Assembly: GCA_017552385.1 (NCBI GenBank)
Contig: JAFZQB010000002.1
Coordinates: forward strand, 1-35,650
DNA length: 35,650 bases
DNA from: Candidatus Saccharimonadota bacterium
GTDB taxonomy: Bacteria; Patescibacteriota; Saccharimonadia; Saccharimonadales; Saccharimonadaceae
Reading direction: 5' to 3'
Shown: one piece after another, positions 1 through 6,377 of the stretch
How positions within the stretch are numbered: the first letter of the stretch is position 1
How the letters are laid out: every line of letters begins with the position of its first letter
Made by a program: the position numbers and the translations under genes
The notes under the pieces: model-generated
The model's database searches: none
The model's input: the letters and a program-made list of their open reading frames with translations, nothing else
What the model was told of the DNA's origin: nothing

Positions 1-1
1 T

Positions 2-184
2 CCAACACCGACGCCGACTCCAACACCAACACCGACTCCAACACCGACGCCGACTCCAACACCAACACCGACTCCAACACCGACTCCAACACCGACGCCG
101 ACTCCAACACCAACACCGACTCCAACACCAACACCGACGCCGACACCGACACCGACGCCGACTCCAACACCGACGCCGACACCA
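2..184 (+). repeat. Pro-Thr dipeptide-coding tandem repeat
   Basis: Near-perfect 6-base units (CCAACA, CCGACG, CCGACT) are arranged in higher-order blocks of about 18-36 bases. All encode Pro-Thr in the open frame. Such tracts expand and contract by slippage, so the copy number is likely variable between strains and may be mis-assembled. The repeat runs off the left edge. Confidence 0.9.
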
Positions 185-520
185 AGACCGACAAAAGACC
201 CTGATCAGAGGCCGACGGTATCGGATGCACCAGTAGGAGGCGGAGAAACGGACCCCGATCATTCGACGGACCCGCAGACTACAGACCATACGGAGTCGAC
301 CCCGACGCCGGCTGCGCCTACGCCGACCCCGAAGCCGACACCTTCGCCTACACCAGTGCCAACTGCGGTCGTGAGGCCGACGGAAGAGTGTCAGACGGAG
401 GCGCCTACTCCAATTCGTGAGGATCAGAATACGCCGCCACCGCCAGATCCTGGTCATAACGTTCCTGAGACGGAGACGGAAGGTGAAGCGGACAATTCGT
501 TCGATCCTGACTCGATCTAA
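2..520 (+). CDS. C-terminal part of a Pro/Thr-rich, probably surface-exposed protein (5' end outside window)
   Basis: The frame starting at base 2 is open for 172 codons to a TAA at 518-520. The first 60 or so residues are almost pure Pro-Thr dipeptides. The remainder is rich in P, T, D and E, with a single Cys near the middle and an end in SFDPDSI. No transmembrane helix or sortase-type signal is visible in the tail, so anchoring, if any, must be upstream. Pro-Thr stalks are typical of extracytoplasmic linkers in cell-surface proteins, so a surface role is an inference from composition only. No enzymatic domain is visible. A 9-bp hairpin and a U-run terminator follow the stop. Confidence 0.75.
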   Translation, partial: PTPTPTPTPTPTPTPTPTPTPTPTPTPTPTPTPTPTPTPTPTPTPTPTPTPTPTPTPTPTPRPTKDPDQRPTVSDAPVGGGETDPDHSTDPQTTDHTESTPTPAAPTPTPKPTPSPTPVPTAVVRPTEECQTEAPTPIREDQNTPPPPDPGHNVPETETEGEADNSFDPDSI

Positions 521-556
521 TGGCATGTTCGATTAGATGTTTACGTAGTACTTTAG

Positions 557-578
557 CCCCGGCGGGAAACCGCCGGGG
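557..578 (+). terminator. Strong GC hairpin after the Pro-Thr gene
   Basis: A 9-bp perfect stem (557-565 with 570-578) is closed by a GAAA tetraloop 36 bases after the stop codon. There is no U-run directly after it. It may protect the 3' end or act together with the terminator at 626-646. Confidence 0.55.
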
Positions 579-625
579 TGACTCCATGATTTGTATCTGA
601 GATGATCCTGTTTAATTTAAAAAGG

Positions 626-646
626 CGCGTTTGCAACGCGTTTTTT
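626..646 (+). terminator. Rho-independent terminator
   Basis: Stem 626-631 with 635-640 (CGCGTT/AACGCG) is followed by six T at 641-646. It ends plus-strand transcription from the Pro-Thr gene and lies just past the 3' end of the opposing tRNA-Arg gene. Confidence 0.8.
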
Positions 647-661
647 GTATATCTAAGAATA

Positions 662-738
662 TGGTGACCCGGGCGCGAGTTGAACGCGCAACCTTTTCCT
701 TAGGACGGAACTGCTCTATCCAATTGAGCTACCGGGCC
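662..738 (-). tRNA. tRNA-Arg (CCT)
   Basis: A 77-nt cloverleaf with encoded CCA. The acceptor stem is 7 bp with one G-U pair. The D stem is GCTC/GAGC, the anticodon loop GTCCTAA gives CCT (reads AGG), and the T stem is GCGCG/CGCGC around TTCAACT. The anticodon stem has only four clean pairs (27G-43A mismatch) and position 32 is G, both slightly unusual. It is transcribed from an extended -10 promoter through a long structured 5' leader (749-824). Confidence 0.93.
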
Positions 739-748
739 GCTAATCAAG

Positions 749-824
749 GCAGCTCGAATTCGATTAAAATCTACTTCCGCTCCGGCTTTGTAATCTAAAA
801 GACGAGAAACGGTGGTCGAGCTGC
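749..824 (-). ncRNA. Structured 5' leader of the tRNA-Arg transcript
   Basis: The predicted transcript start is base 824, 7 bases after the TATAAT at 836-831. Its first nine bases GCAGCTCGA pair perfectly with TCGAGCTGC, which ends only 10 bases before the tRNA. Inside lies an extended hairpin around CTTT/AAAG. The whole 76-nt leader is thus closed by a helix starting at the first nucleotide. I do not recognise the family. It does not fold as a second tRNA, because no T arm forms and there is no CCA. It may be a folded leader removed by RNase P, or a separate small RNA. Confidence 0.45.
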
Positions 825-830
825 GAGTAT

Positions 831-836
831 ATTATA
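831..836 (-). promoter_or_regulatory. -10 box of tRNA-Arg
   Basis: TATAAT on the minus strand is preceded by TGC, forming an extended -10 (TGnTATAAT). It is divergent from the -10 at 853-858, so the two promoters share about 40 bases. Confidence 0.75.
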
Positions 837-852
837 GCACATGGTTCTGTGA

Positions 853-858
853 TATAAT
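853..858 (+). promoter_or_regulatory. -10 box of the foldase gene, leaderless
   Basis: TGA-TATAAT ends 7 bases before the ATG at 865, so the predicted +1 is the A of the start codon and no Shine-Dalgarno site can be present. Confidence 0.75.
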
Positions 859-864
859 GAGAAT

Positions 865-1893
865 ATGAGCTTAAAACTGCCGCTGAAAAAGGATAACGAT
901 ATAGCGCACAAGACTGAGAAGGAAAAAGTCGAGGAGCGCAGAGAAGAAGTCTTATCTAGGGGAAGAAAGTTTAAGTATCCGCTTCAATATGCAAAGCATA
1001 GGTTGGTAATTAATACTGTATTCGTGGCTATAATAGGGGTCATTTTATTGGTTGTCGCTGGTTGGGCAGCTCTATATAAATTTCAGGATATGGGCGATAT
1101 CATGTACCGGATTTCTCTGGTTGCGCCTGTACCGGTAGCTACGATAGATGGGAAGAATGTTAGGTTCTCTGATTATCTTATGACTGCACGAAGTACTTTG
1201 ACTGCCCTAGATCAGCAGTCTGCGTTCGATGCTAGAGAAGAAGATCATAAGGCGGTTGAGGATAGTTATAAGAGACAGGCTTTAACTCAAGCGGAAGAAC
1301 TGACTTATGCGATGAAGCTAGGGGAGGAGTTGGGCGTGGATGTATCGAACGATGAAATCCAGAAGGCGTTTGACGAGCACCGAAAGGTGGGGGGTGCAGA
1401 AAGAAGCGAGGAAAGTTTTTTAAAGGTTTTGAACACAAATTTTGGGCTTTCGAAGGGCGAATACGAGAGGATGCTATATCTCTCTTTAATGAAGAGCAAA
1501 GTTGAACAAAAAATTGATACGGAAGCAGGAAAGATTGCAGCACAAATAGAAATGAAGTTGGCAGAAAATGATAACAATTTCGAGAAAGTCAAAGAGGAGA
1601 TGGGCGACAGCGTTGAATATGCAAGCACGGGTGGATTGATTGACAATAAAAATGTAGACGGTGGTCGCGCTGGTAAGGCGATGAGCTTAGAGAAAGGGCA
1701 ATCAAGCGGCAGGTTTTTGTCGAGTAATGGGGATGGATTTTATTTTGTAAAGACAATCGATAAAACAGAAGTGCAAGTGAACTATGTAAGCCTCTATGTG
1801 AAGTTTACGGAATTTGGCAAAAGATTTGAACAAATAAAAGCCGCTGGGCTTATTCAAGAATATATTGATTTGCCAGAGCTTGGCGAAGAATAA
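865..1893 (+). CDS. Membrane-anchored SurA/PrsA-like foldase (peptidyl-prolyl isomerase family)
   Basis: 342 aa. A basic, Lys/Arg-rich cytoplasmic N-terminus (1-45) precedes one transmembrane helix (about 47-70) and an extracytoplasmic body. Residues 90-230 resemble the helical SurA N-terminal chaperone domain, with an ATIDGKNVRFSDYL start and long amphipathic helices. Residues 240-325 resemble a parvulin-like rotamase region (GKAMSLEKGQSSGRF, then FYFVKTID). The parvulin part is short and its catalytic residues cannot be assigned by eye, so chaperone-only activity is possible. It probably folds secreted or pilus proteins outside the membrane. It is a single-gene unit, and the leaderless promoter fixes the ATG. 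Confidence 0.75.
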   Translation: MSLKLPLKKDNDIAHKTEKEKVEERREEVLSRGRKFKYPLQYAKHRLVINTVFVAIIGVILLVVAGWAALYKFQDMGDIMYRISLVAPVPVATIDGKNVRFSDYLMTARSTLTALDQQSAFDAREEDHKAVEDSYKRQALTQAEELTYAMKLGEELGVDVSNDEIQKAFDEHRKVGGAERSEESFLKVLNTNFGLSKGEYERMLYLSLMKSKVEQKIDTEAGKIAAQIEMKLAENDNNFEKVKEEMGDSVEYASTGGLIDNKNVDGGRAGKAMSLEKGQSSGRFLSSNGDGFYFVKTIDKTEVQVNYVSLYVKFTEFGKRFEQIKAAGLIQEYIDLPELGEE

Positions 1894-1931
1894 AAGAATG
1901 GTTTGGGGGGATTATTTCTGAATTAATATGA

Positions 1932-1937
1932 TATAAT
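1932..1937 (+). promoter_or_regulatory. -10 box of the tRNA-Gly/tRNA-Thr operon
   Basis: TGA-TATAAT lies 10 bases before the mature tRNA-Gly 5' end, again an extended -10. Confidence 0.75.
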
Positions 1938-1946
1938 AGGGAAGTT

Positions 1947-2021
1947 GCGGGTATCGTATAACGGCTAGTATGTATCCTTCCCAAGGATGAGACAAGGGTC
2001 CGACTCCCTTTACCCGCACCA
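1947..2021 (+). tRNA. tRNA-Gly (CCC)
   Basis: 75 nt with encoded CCA. The acceptor is GCGGGTA/TACCCGC. The anticodon loop TTCCCAA gives CCC, which reads GGG. The T loop is CCGACTC, which is C-rich but keeps the usual C56. It is the first gene of a two-tRNA transcript with tRNA-Thr. Confidence 0.93.
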
Positions 2022-2031
2022 CATTAAAAAT

Positions 2032-2107
2032 GCCGATGTAGCTCAGTTGGTAGAGCAGCTCATTCGTAACGAGCAGGTCACAGGTTCGAACCCTGCCATC
2101 GGCTCCA
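2032..2107 (+). tRNA. tRNA-Thr (CGT)
   Basis: 76 nt with encoded CCA and discriminator T. The acceptor is GCCGATG/CATCGGC and the anticodon loop TTCGTAA gives CGT, which reads ACG. The T arm is canonical (GGTTCGAACC). It sits 10 bases after tRNA-Gly and is followed by a terminator. Confidence 0.95.
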
Positions 2108-2120
2108 TTATGTAGGGAAC

Positions 2121-2140
2121 GCGCCGTTTGGCGCTTTTTT
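2121..2140 (+). terminator. Rho-independent terminator of the tRNA pair
   Basis: Stem GCGCC/GGCGC (2121-2125 with 2130-2134) with loop GTTT and six T at 2135-2140. Confidence 0.85.
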
Positions 2141-2152
2141 GTTGGATGTAGT

Positions 2153-2929
2153 TTAACGTGTGTTGAATTGGGAGGTATCGATTTCGGCGATGATCATGAA
2201 ATGATCGGAAAGAGAAGAGCTTAATATTTTCGTCGTATAATTAATCTGGTTTGGAAGCAAAATGTTGTCGAAATGCATTCCGTCATCGGTGGTAGGATCA
2301 TTGATAGTTTTGCGGTAGTGTTTGTTGGTATAAGGCGTCATTTTAAGGAAATGCTCGCTGTTAAAGTCGCCGATGATGATATTTGGTTTTAGATTATTGA
2401 CGTAATTATCAAATTCGACAAAGACAGGTACATTTTCTTCGGCTGTGGAGTTAAATCTTCGAAAGGGGAAGTTATGGTTGTTTAAGATGCTGAGTTTTTT
2501 GTTGTCGATTTGGATATTTGTTAAAAGAAAACCTTTGTCATAGGTATAGTATGTGTTGCCATTAGTGGTGGTTTTGGAGAGCATAGGATTCGTAAATAAT
2601 TGTTTGATGCTATCTATGATGGGGTATTTCGAGAGAGTGGCGAGGCCGCAGTTGGCGTTTTCAACAGTATTGCAAGGGCTAAGTTCGAAGATTTCGGCAT
2701 GCTTTAGGTCGGTTCGTTCTATGATACGTGATATGTAATTAATATGGTCGGTAGTAATTATCTCTTGGAAGCAGATAATGTCTAACTTCTCTTGGTTAAT
2801 ATTGTCAACAATATTGTTTAACAACCTCGTGTCAATATCTTCTGATCGTTTTCTATCAAGGTAGTCTGTGGAATCATCGTTCTGATAGATGCTGCCACTA
2901 ATGTTATAGCTGGCTATTCTTAATTTCAT
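2153..2929 (-). CDS. Endonuclease/exonuclease/phosphatase (EEP) superfamily protein
   Basis: 258 aa. The DNase I/sphingomyelinase-like fold motifs appear in order: ASYNIS at the N-terminus (Asn ligand), CFQE near residue 55 (catalytic Glu), NNHNFP around 150, IIGDFN near 190 (Asp/Asn pair) and LSDHF near the C-terminus (catalytic Asp-His). It is a metal-dependent phosphodiesterase or phosphatase. The substrate (DNA, phosphoinositide or other) cannot be read from sequence. No signal peptide is seen, so it is probably cytoplasmic. The ATG lies 7 bases after a TATAAT, so the mRNA is predicted leaderless. Confidence 0.85.
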   Translation of the reverse strand: MKLRIASYNISGSIYQNDDSTDYLDRKRSEDIDTRLLNNIVDNINQEKLDIICFQEIITTDHINYISRIIERTDLKHAEIFELSPCNTVENANCGLATLSKYPIIDSIKQLFTNPMLSKTTTNGNTYYTYDKGFLLTNIQIDNKKLSILNNHNFPFRRFNSTAEENVPVFVEFDNYVNNLKPNIIIGDFNSEHFLKMTPYTNKHYRKTINDPTTDDGMHFDNILLPNQINYTTKILSSSLSDHFMIIAEIDTSQFNTR

Positions 2930-2935
2930 AGTTTA

Positions 2936-2941
2936 ATTATA
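2936..2941 (-). promoter_or_regulatory. -10 box of the EEP gene, leaderless, abutting an upstream terminator
   Basis: TATAAT on the minus strand ends 7 bases before the ATG at 2929. Its -35 region is occupied by the terminator hairpin of the preceding minus-strand gene (2948-2971). The sequence TTATACACA also occurs here by overlap. Confidence 0.7.
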
Positions 2942-2971
2942 CACAAAAATCCCCCAACTGAGTGGGGGATT
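2942..2971 (-). terminator. Rho-independent terminator of the DUF5684-like gene
   Basis: An 8-bp stem (2948-2955 with 2964-2971, AATCCCCC/GGGGGATT) is followed on the minus strand by a T-rich run. It ends transcription immediately upstream of the next promoter. Confidence 0.85.
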
Positions 2972-2988
2972 GAATTTGCGGTGATTAA

Positions 2989-3462
2989 CTAGTTCTTAGC
3001 TGCAGTCTTTTTGCCGACATATTTAGAGTCGCCAAAGGCAAGTATGAGATAGAAGATGCCCGAAAGAAGGACAAGTCCAACCTTGAATCCGGTGCTTTTG
3101 CCAAAGGCATCACCAAGCTTGATGGCGATAAAGATTACGAGGAATAGGGAATAGAGAGCAGCAACGATGGAGAGTGCTGGCACGAGACCCGCGAGAAGGC
3201 CGAGACCAAATGGGATGGCGAGTACATAAATCCAGAAGTTGATATCTATGATTCTACAAAGGATATAGACATTGTAGATTGGAATAAGAGATTTCCAGCC
3301 TTTTTCGCCGGCTTTGGTAAAAATCTTCCACCAAGCGACGATGAAGAGGATGTAAATTGCGATAGCAACTACGCTATAGACTGCAAGCATGCTACCGATA
3401 GCGCCTCCGATAGCAGCAGCATCGCCTTCGGTCAATCCCGTATAAGTTGTTGTTGTGTACAT
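2989..3462 (-). CDS. DUF5684-like small integral membrane protein
   Basis: 157 aa with about four hydrophobic segments (roughly 20-47, 82-100, 100-118, 126-145). Between the first two lies the recognisable motif GWKSLIPIYNVYI, and the C-terminus ends FGDSKYVGKK plus a Lys-rich tail. This pattern matches the DUF5684 family often seen beside or fused to signal peptidase I in other bacteria. The function is unknown. The start is supported by an AAGGAG Shine-Dalgarno site at 3471-3478 (minus), so unlike its neighbours this gene has a normal leader. A TATATT -10 candidate lies near 3495-3500. Confidence 0.75.
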   Translation of the reverse strand: MYTTTTYTGLTEGDAAAIGGAIGSMLAVYSVVAIAIYILFIVAWWKIFTKAGEKGWKSLIPIYNVYILCRIIDINFWIYVLAIPFGLGLLAGLVPALSIVAALYSLFLVIFIAIKLGDAFGKSTGFKVGLVLLSGIFYLILAFGDSKYVGKKTAAKN

Positions 3463-3577
3463 GGATTTCTAACTCCTTATGTTAATTAATTTAAATATAG
3501 CATAAATATGATAAAGAAGTAAAGAGTTTTACAGTACTGAACCGTGTTCGTGTTTTCGGTCGAATTATGGTTAGTAT

Positions 3578-3601
3578 AAAAACAAAGCCCCAAAGGACTT
3601 T
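3578..3601 (-). terminator. Rho-independent terminator of tRNA-Asp
   Basis: On the minus strand a 7-bp stem AAAGTCC/GGGCTTT with loop TTTG (plus 3584-3601) is followed by a T run (plus A run at 3578-3582). Confidence 0.75.
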
Positions 3602-3611
3602 CTTTTTATAC

Positions 3612-3688
3612 TGGCGGATCCGACGAGACTCGAACTCGCGACCTCTGCCGTGACAGGGCAGCGCTCTAACCAACTGAGCTACGAATCC
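3612..3688 (-). tRNA. tRNA-Asp (GTC)
   Basis: 77 nt with encoded CCA and discriminator G. The acceptor is GGATTCG paired with CGGATCC (one wobble). The anticodon stem CTGCC/GGCAG holds the loop CTGTCAC, giving GTC. The T arm is canonical with loop TTCGAGT. Confidence 0.96.
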
Positions 3689-3699
3689 AGTTAGAGGTG

Positions 3700-3728
3700 A
3701 TTATATATTAAAAGCGGTTTTTTTTCAA
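3700..3728 (-). promoter_or_regulatory. Promoter of tRNA-Asp (-35 and -10)
   Basis: On the minus strand TTGAAA (3728-3723), a 17-base spacer and TATAAT (3705-3700). It is one of the few promoters here with a good -35 box, as expected for a stable RNA. Confidence 0.75.
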
Positions 3729-3747
3729 GTCTAAAAAATATGTATGG

Positions 3748-3753
3748 TATAAT
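3748..3753 (+). promoter_or_regulatory. -10 box of the membrane glycosyltransferase unit
   Basis: TGG-TATAAT ends 10 bases before the ATG at 3763, leaving at most a few leader bases. It is divergent from the tRNA-Asp promoter. Confidence 0.7.
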
Positions 3754-3762
3754 ATAAGTATT

Positions 3763-4167
3763 ATGAAGGATATCGGTGCGGGGTTGAAGAAGATTTTTCA
3801 GAAGGATAAAGGGGTGTTTTTGATGATGCTGCTACTATTTGGGATGGGATTACTCCTGGTTCTACATACTCTGTTTCACTTCAAAGCTGGTGGAACAACA
3901 ATGTATATTGGCTATTCCGATATAGGCGGTTTTACGGGTGGAGATTTTTTGTCGCTCTGGAGTTCTGGTGGGTATCGGACAGGTGGTTGGTCCGAAATGG
4001 CCATTTTCCCAATATTGGGTGTAGTTCTCGGTATATTGCACAATTTGTTCGCTGTTCAGGCATACAACCGTCGCGGGAAAGGCTTTGCGATTATAGTCAT
4101 ATTGCTGTCTATCCTAGTTGCGGCTGGGGCATTTATACTACTCATGAGGTTACTTGGAGAGATCTAG
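3763..4167 (+). CDS. Small membrane protein of unknown function, paired with the glycosyltransferase
   Basis: 134 aa. A short basic cytoplasmic start (MKDIGAGLKKIFQKDKG) precedes three predicted transmembrane helices (about 17-38, 78-98, 106-129). An extracytoplasmic Gly-rich loop of about 35 residues lies between the first and second. No family is recognised. Its stop codon directly abuts the ATG of the glycosyltransferase, so they are co-transcribed and probably translationally coupled. A role as accessory subunit or assembly partner of that enzyme is an inference from this arrangement only. Confidence 0.7.
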   Translation: MKDIGAGLKKIFQKDKGVFLMMLLLFGMGLLLVLHTLFHFKAGGTTMYIGYSDIGGFTGGDFLSLWSSGGYRTGGWSEMAIFPILGVVLGILHNLFAVQAYNRRGKGFAIIVILLSILVAAGAFILLMRLLGEI

Positions 4168-5802
4168 ATGAGACGTAGTCTCGAGATACCGCTCGGGAAG
4201 CGGACAGCGAAGTATAGGTTGCTGGAAATATTGCCAGGGACAATTTCTTATATTGGAGTGATACTGTTGTTCTTGCTATCATATTTTAGTCCAATTGCTG
4301 GTGCGATATATCTCATTACGGTAATCTCGATGACGTTGGTAAAGGCGGTAGGTATCGCTTATCGGACTTATAACGGGTTTAACACGATGAAGGCAGCTGA
4401 GAAGGTCGATTGGGGGAAACGATGCGATGATCTAGAGGACACGCATGAGGCTTATGAGAGATTGCATAACAAAGACCTAGCTGAGTATAACTTTGCCGAA
4501 CACGTGCGTAATTTAAAACGAATATCTAGTGATCCAGAAGCAAGACAGAAGTTTTTGCGGCCTAGCGAGATATATCATGCCGTAGTAATGGTGGCATATA
4601 ACGAAGGCATAGAAACGATGAAGCCGAGCATTGAGGCGGTGATGAATACAACCTGGCCTAATGAGCGAATAATATTTGTATTGGGGTATGAGGAGCGTGG
4701 AGGTGCAGAAATTGAGCAGACCGCTAAAGAATTAAAAAAGTTATTCAAAAATACTTTTAAGGATTTCATAGTGGTGAAGCATCCAGATGGTCTCAAGGGC
4801 GAAATAAGAGGTAAGGGCCCGAACCTATGTTATGCGGGCGAAGCTTTGAGCAAATATATTGAACAAAGGCACATTAACAGAGAGAGAGTGATGGTAACGA
4901 CGATCGATAGCGACAATCGTGTAAGCGAGAAGTACTTGGATGCGTTGGCCTATGAATATTGCGTGAGAGACAATGAAACTAGGCAGCATAGAAGTTATCA
5001 GCCGGTTTGCGTGTTTACGAATAATATCTGGGATGCTGCGGCACCTATGCGCGTGATTGCAGTGTCAAATTCTTTCTTTAACGTAATTCAGACGATGCGC
5101 CCGCATGCTTTGCGTAATTTCGCTAGTCATTCGCAGCCTTTGGCGGCGCTTGAAGACATGAATTATTGGAGCAAGAGGACGATTGTCGAAGATGGGCATC
5201 AGTACTGGAGGAGCTATTTCTTCTTTAAGGGTAATTATGATGTAGTCCCAGTGAGAGTGCCAATAGGTCAAGATGCTGTGTTGAACGAAACTATCAGAGA
5301 AACCTTGAAGGCGCAGTTTATTCAACTAAGAAGATGGGACTATGGTGCGAGCGATGTGGCCTATGTAGGTAATTTATTGCTTGATAAGAATAGGGAAGTG
5401 CCATTTTTTAAAACATTACCTAAATTTATTAGACTGCTTGATTCGCATGTAACAGGGGCGATGATAGCGCCGATTGTGGCATTTGGCGGTTGGGTGCCGA
5501 TGATTATGAACCTCTCTGACAGGGGAATGACGGTGTTTAACTTGCCAATGGTGGTTTCTGTGGTGCAGACGATTGCTAGCGTGGGCATTTTCATAACAAT
5601 CTTGATGAGCCTAAGGATGCTTCCAGAGAGACCAGCGAGGTATAAGAAGACGAAGAAGATTATGATGGTATTGCAGTGGATTTTGGCCCCCATAATTGCT
5701 TTGGTGTACTCTTCCGCAGCGGCTTATTACTCTCAAACGAGGCTTCTGATTGGCAAGTATATGGAGAATTTTGACGTTACGAAGAAAGTAGTCAAAAATT
5801 AA
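4168..5802 (+). CDS. Membrane-embedded processive family 2 glycosyltransferase
   Basis: 544 aa. Two N-terminal transmembrane helices (about 20-65) are followed by a cytoplasmic GT-A domain and a C-terminal helix cluster (about 425-530). Processive GT2 hallmarks are visible: AYNEG near 142, a DSD metal/UDP site at 247-249, the ED of the catalytic base at 341-342, and the acceptor motif QLRRW at 386-390. These are shared with cellulose, hyaluronan and chitin synthases, so it probably makes and exports a polymer from a nucleotide sugar. The sugar is not determinable. The start abuts the upstream stop, with GGAGA at 4156-4160 as ribosome site. It may supply a surface glycan. Confidence 0.85.
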   Translation: MRRSLEIPLGKRTAKYRLLEILPGTISYIGVILLFLLSYFSPIAGAIYLITVISMTLVKAVGIAYRTYNGFNTMKAAEKVDWGKRCDDLEDTHEAYERLHNKDLAEYNFAEHVRNLKRISSDPEARQKFLRPSEIYHAVVMVAYNEGIETMKPSIEAVMNTTWPNERIIFVLGYEERGGAEIEQTAKELKKLFKNTFKDFIVVKHPDGLKGEIRGKGPNLCYAGEALSKYIEQRHINRERVMVTTIDSDNRVSEKYLDALAYEYCVRDNETRQHRSYQPVCVFTNNIWDAAAPMRVIAVSNSFFNVIQTMRPHALRNFASHSQPLAALEDMNYWSKRTIVEDGHQYWRSYFFFKGNYDVVPVRVPIGQDAVLNETIRETLKAQFIQLRRWDYGASDVAYVGNLLLDKNREVPFFKTLPKFIRLLDSHVTGAMIAPIVAFGGWVPMIMNLSDRGMTVFNLPMVVSVVQTIASVGIFITILMSLRMLPERPARYKKTKKIMMVLQWILAPIIALVYSSAAAYYSQTRLLIGKYMENFDVTKKVVKN

Positions 5803-5811
5803 CATAAAGTC

Positions 5812-5840
5812 TTTACAAAATTTGGTTTTTGTGGTATAAT
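5812..5840 (+). promoter_or_regulatory. Consensus-like promoter of the orphan gene at 5919
   Basis: TTTACA (5812-5817), a 17-base spacer and TATAAT (5835-5840) preceded by TGG. With both hexamers and the extended -10 it looks like one of the strongest promoters in the window. Confidence 0.85.
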
Positions 5841-5849
5841 AGAACTATA

Positions 5850-5869
5850 GATTGGCTACTGGGCCAGTC
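5850..5869 (+). promoter_or_regulatory. Hairpin at the 5' end of the leader of the gene at 5919
   Basis: GATTGGC (5850-5856) pairs with GCCAGTC (5863-5869) around loop TACTGG, starting about 3 bases after the predicted +1. It may protect the mRNA 5' end. The leader is about 70 bases long, far longer than those of neighbouring genes. Confidence 0.5.
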
Positions 5870-5918
5870 TAGTTCTCTAGTTTTTCTGTGTTTAAAATGA
5901 TCTGAGGGAGGTCTGAGA

Positions 5919-6314
5919 ATGAGTGGCAAAGAAATCAAGGTAGTGTTGGAAAGACTGAAAGAGGATGAAAAAAAAGGAGGAAAGAAGAAAGAAAAAGAGG
6001 AAGTTTTCTACGCTATCAGGTTCCCGGAAGTTGCAGATGGAGACCGCGCTTTGGCCTGCTATGAGTTGGCCAAGTTTGCGATTGACAACGGGAAAAACCC
6101 GGCATATTCTCAGAGCGATATCGGCTACATCAGGGATCTTTTCCTGGGAACATCGTTGAAGCGGTTGAATGAATTCTGGTCTGTGCCCGGAGAAGACACG
6201 ATCTATTTCCGATTCAAGGAGCCGGGAGTCTCTTCGAAGAGCAACGATGTGATCATTGTGCTGAAAATCAAAGCGCTGGAAAATGCAGAGTTTATCATTA
6301 AGGACAAGGACTAA
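5919..6314 (+). CDS. Small soluble protein of unknown function
   Basis: 131 aa. It has a Lys/Glu-rich segment (about 14-28) and then a mixed alpha/beta region with no recognised domain, membrane helix or signal peptide. It is a self-contained unit with a consensus promoter, long leader, strong Shine-Dalgarno site (GGGAGGT, 5906-5912) and a very strong terminator. Codon choice differs from flanking genes: more CTG for Leu and more C-ending codons. That suggests either high expression or different ancestry. No function can be assigned. Confidence 0.8.
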   Translation: MSGKEIKVVLERLKEDEKKGGKKKEKEEVFYAIRFPEVADGDRALACYELAKFAIDNGKNPAYSQSDIGYIRDLFLGTSLKRLNEFWSVPGEDTIYFRFKEPGVSSKSNDVIIVLKIKALENAEFIIKDKD

Positions 6315-6328
6315 TTAGTTAGTCACGA

Positions 6329-6353
6329 GCGGCCCGATGGGCCGCGTTTTTTT
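6329..6353 (+). terminator. Rho-independent terminator
   Basis: Stem GCGGCCC/GGGCCGC (6329-6335 with 6339-6345), loop GAT, then seven T at 6347-6353. Confidence 0.9.
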
Positions 6354-6362
6354 GTTTTATGG

Positions 6363-6368
6363 TATAAT
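6363..6368 (+). promoter_or_regulatory. -10 box of proS
   Basis: TGG-TATAAT lies 10 bases before the ATG at 6378. The preceding terminator T-run occupies its -35 region, so the extended -10 must carry promoter strength. Confidence 0.7.
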
Positions 6369-6377
6369 TTATATATT

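Noticed and set aside
1-190. CRISPR array
   Set aside because: The repeats are contiguous hexamers in an open reading frame without spacers.
749-824. A second tRNA upstream of tRNA-Arg
   Set aside because: The length is right, but no T arm forms, no CCA or proper anticodon loop is present, and the closing helix is 9 rather than 7 bp.
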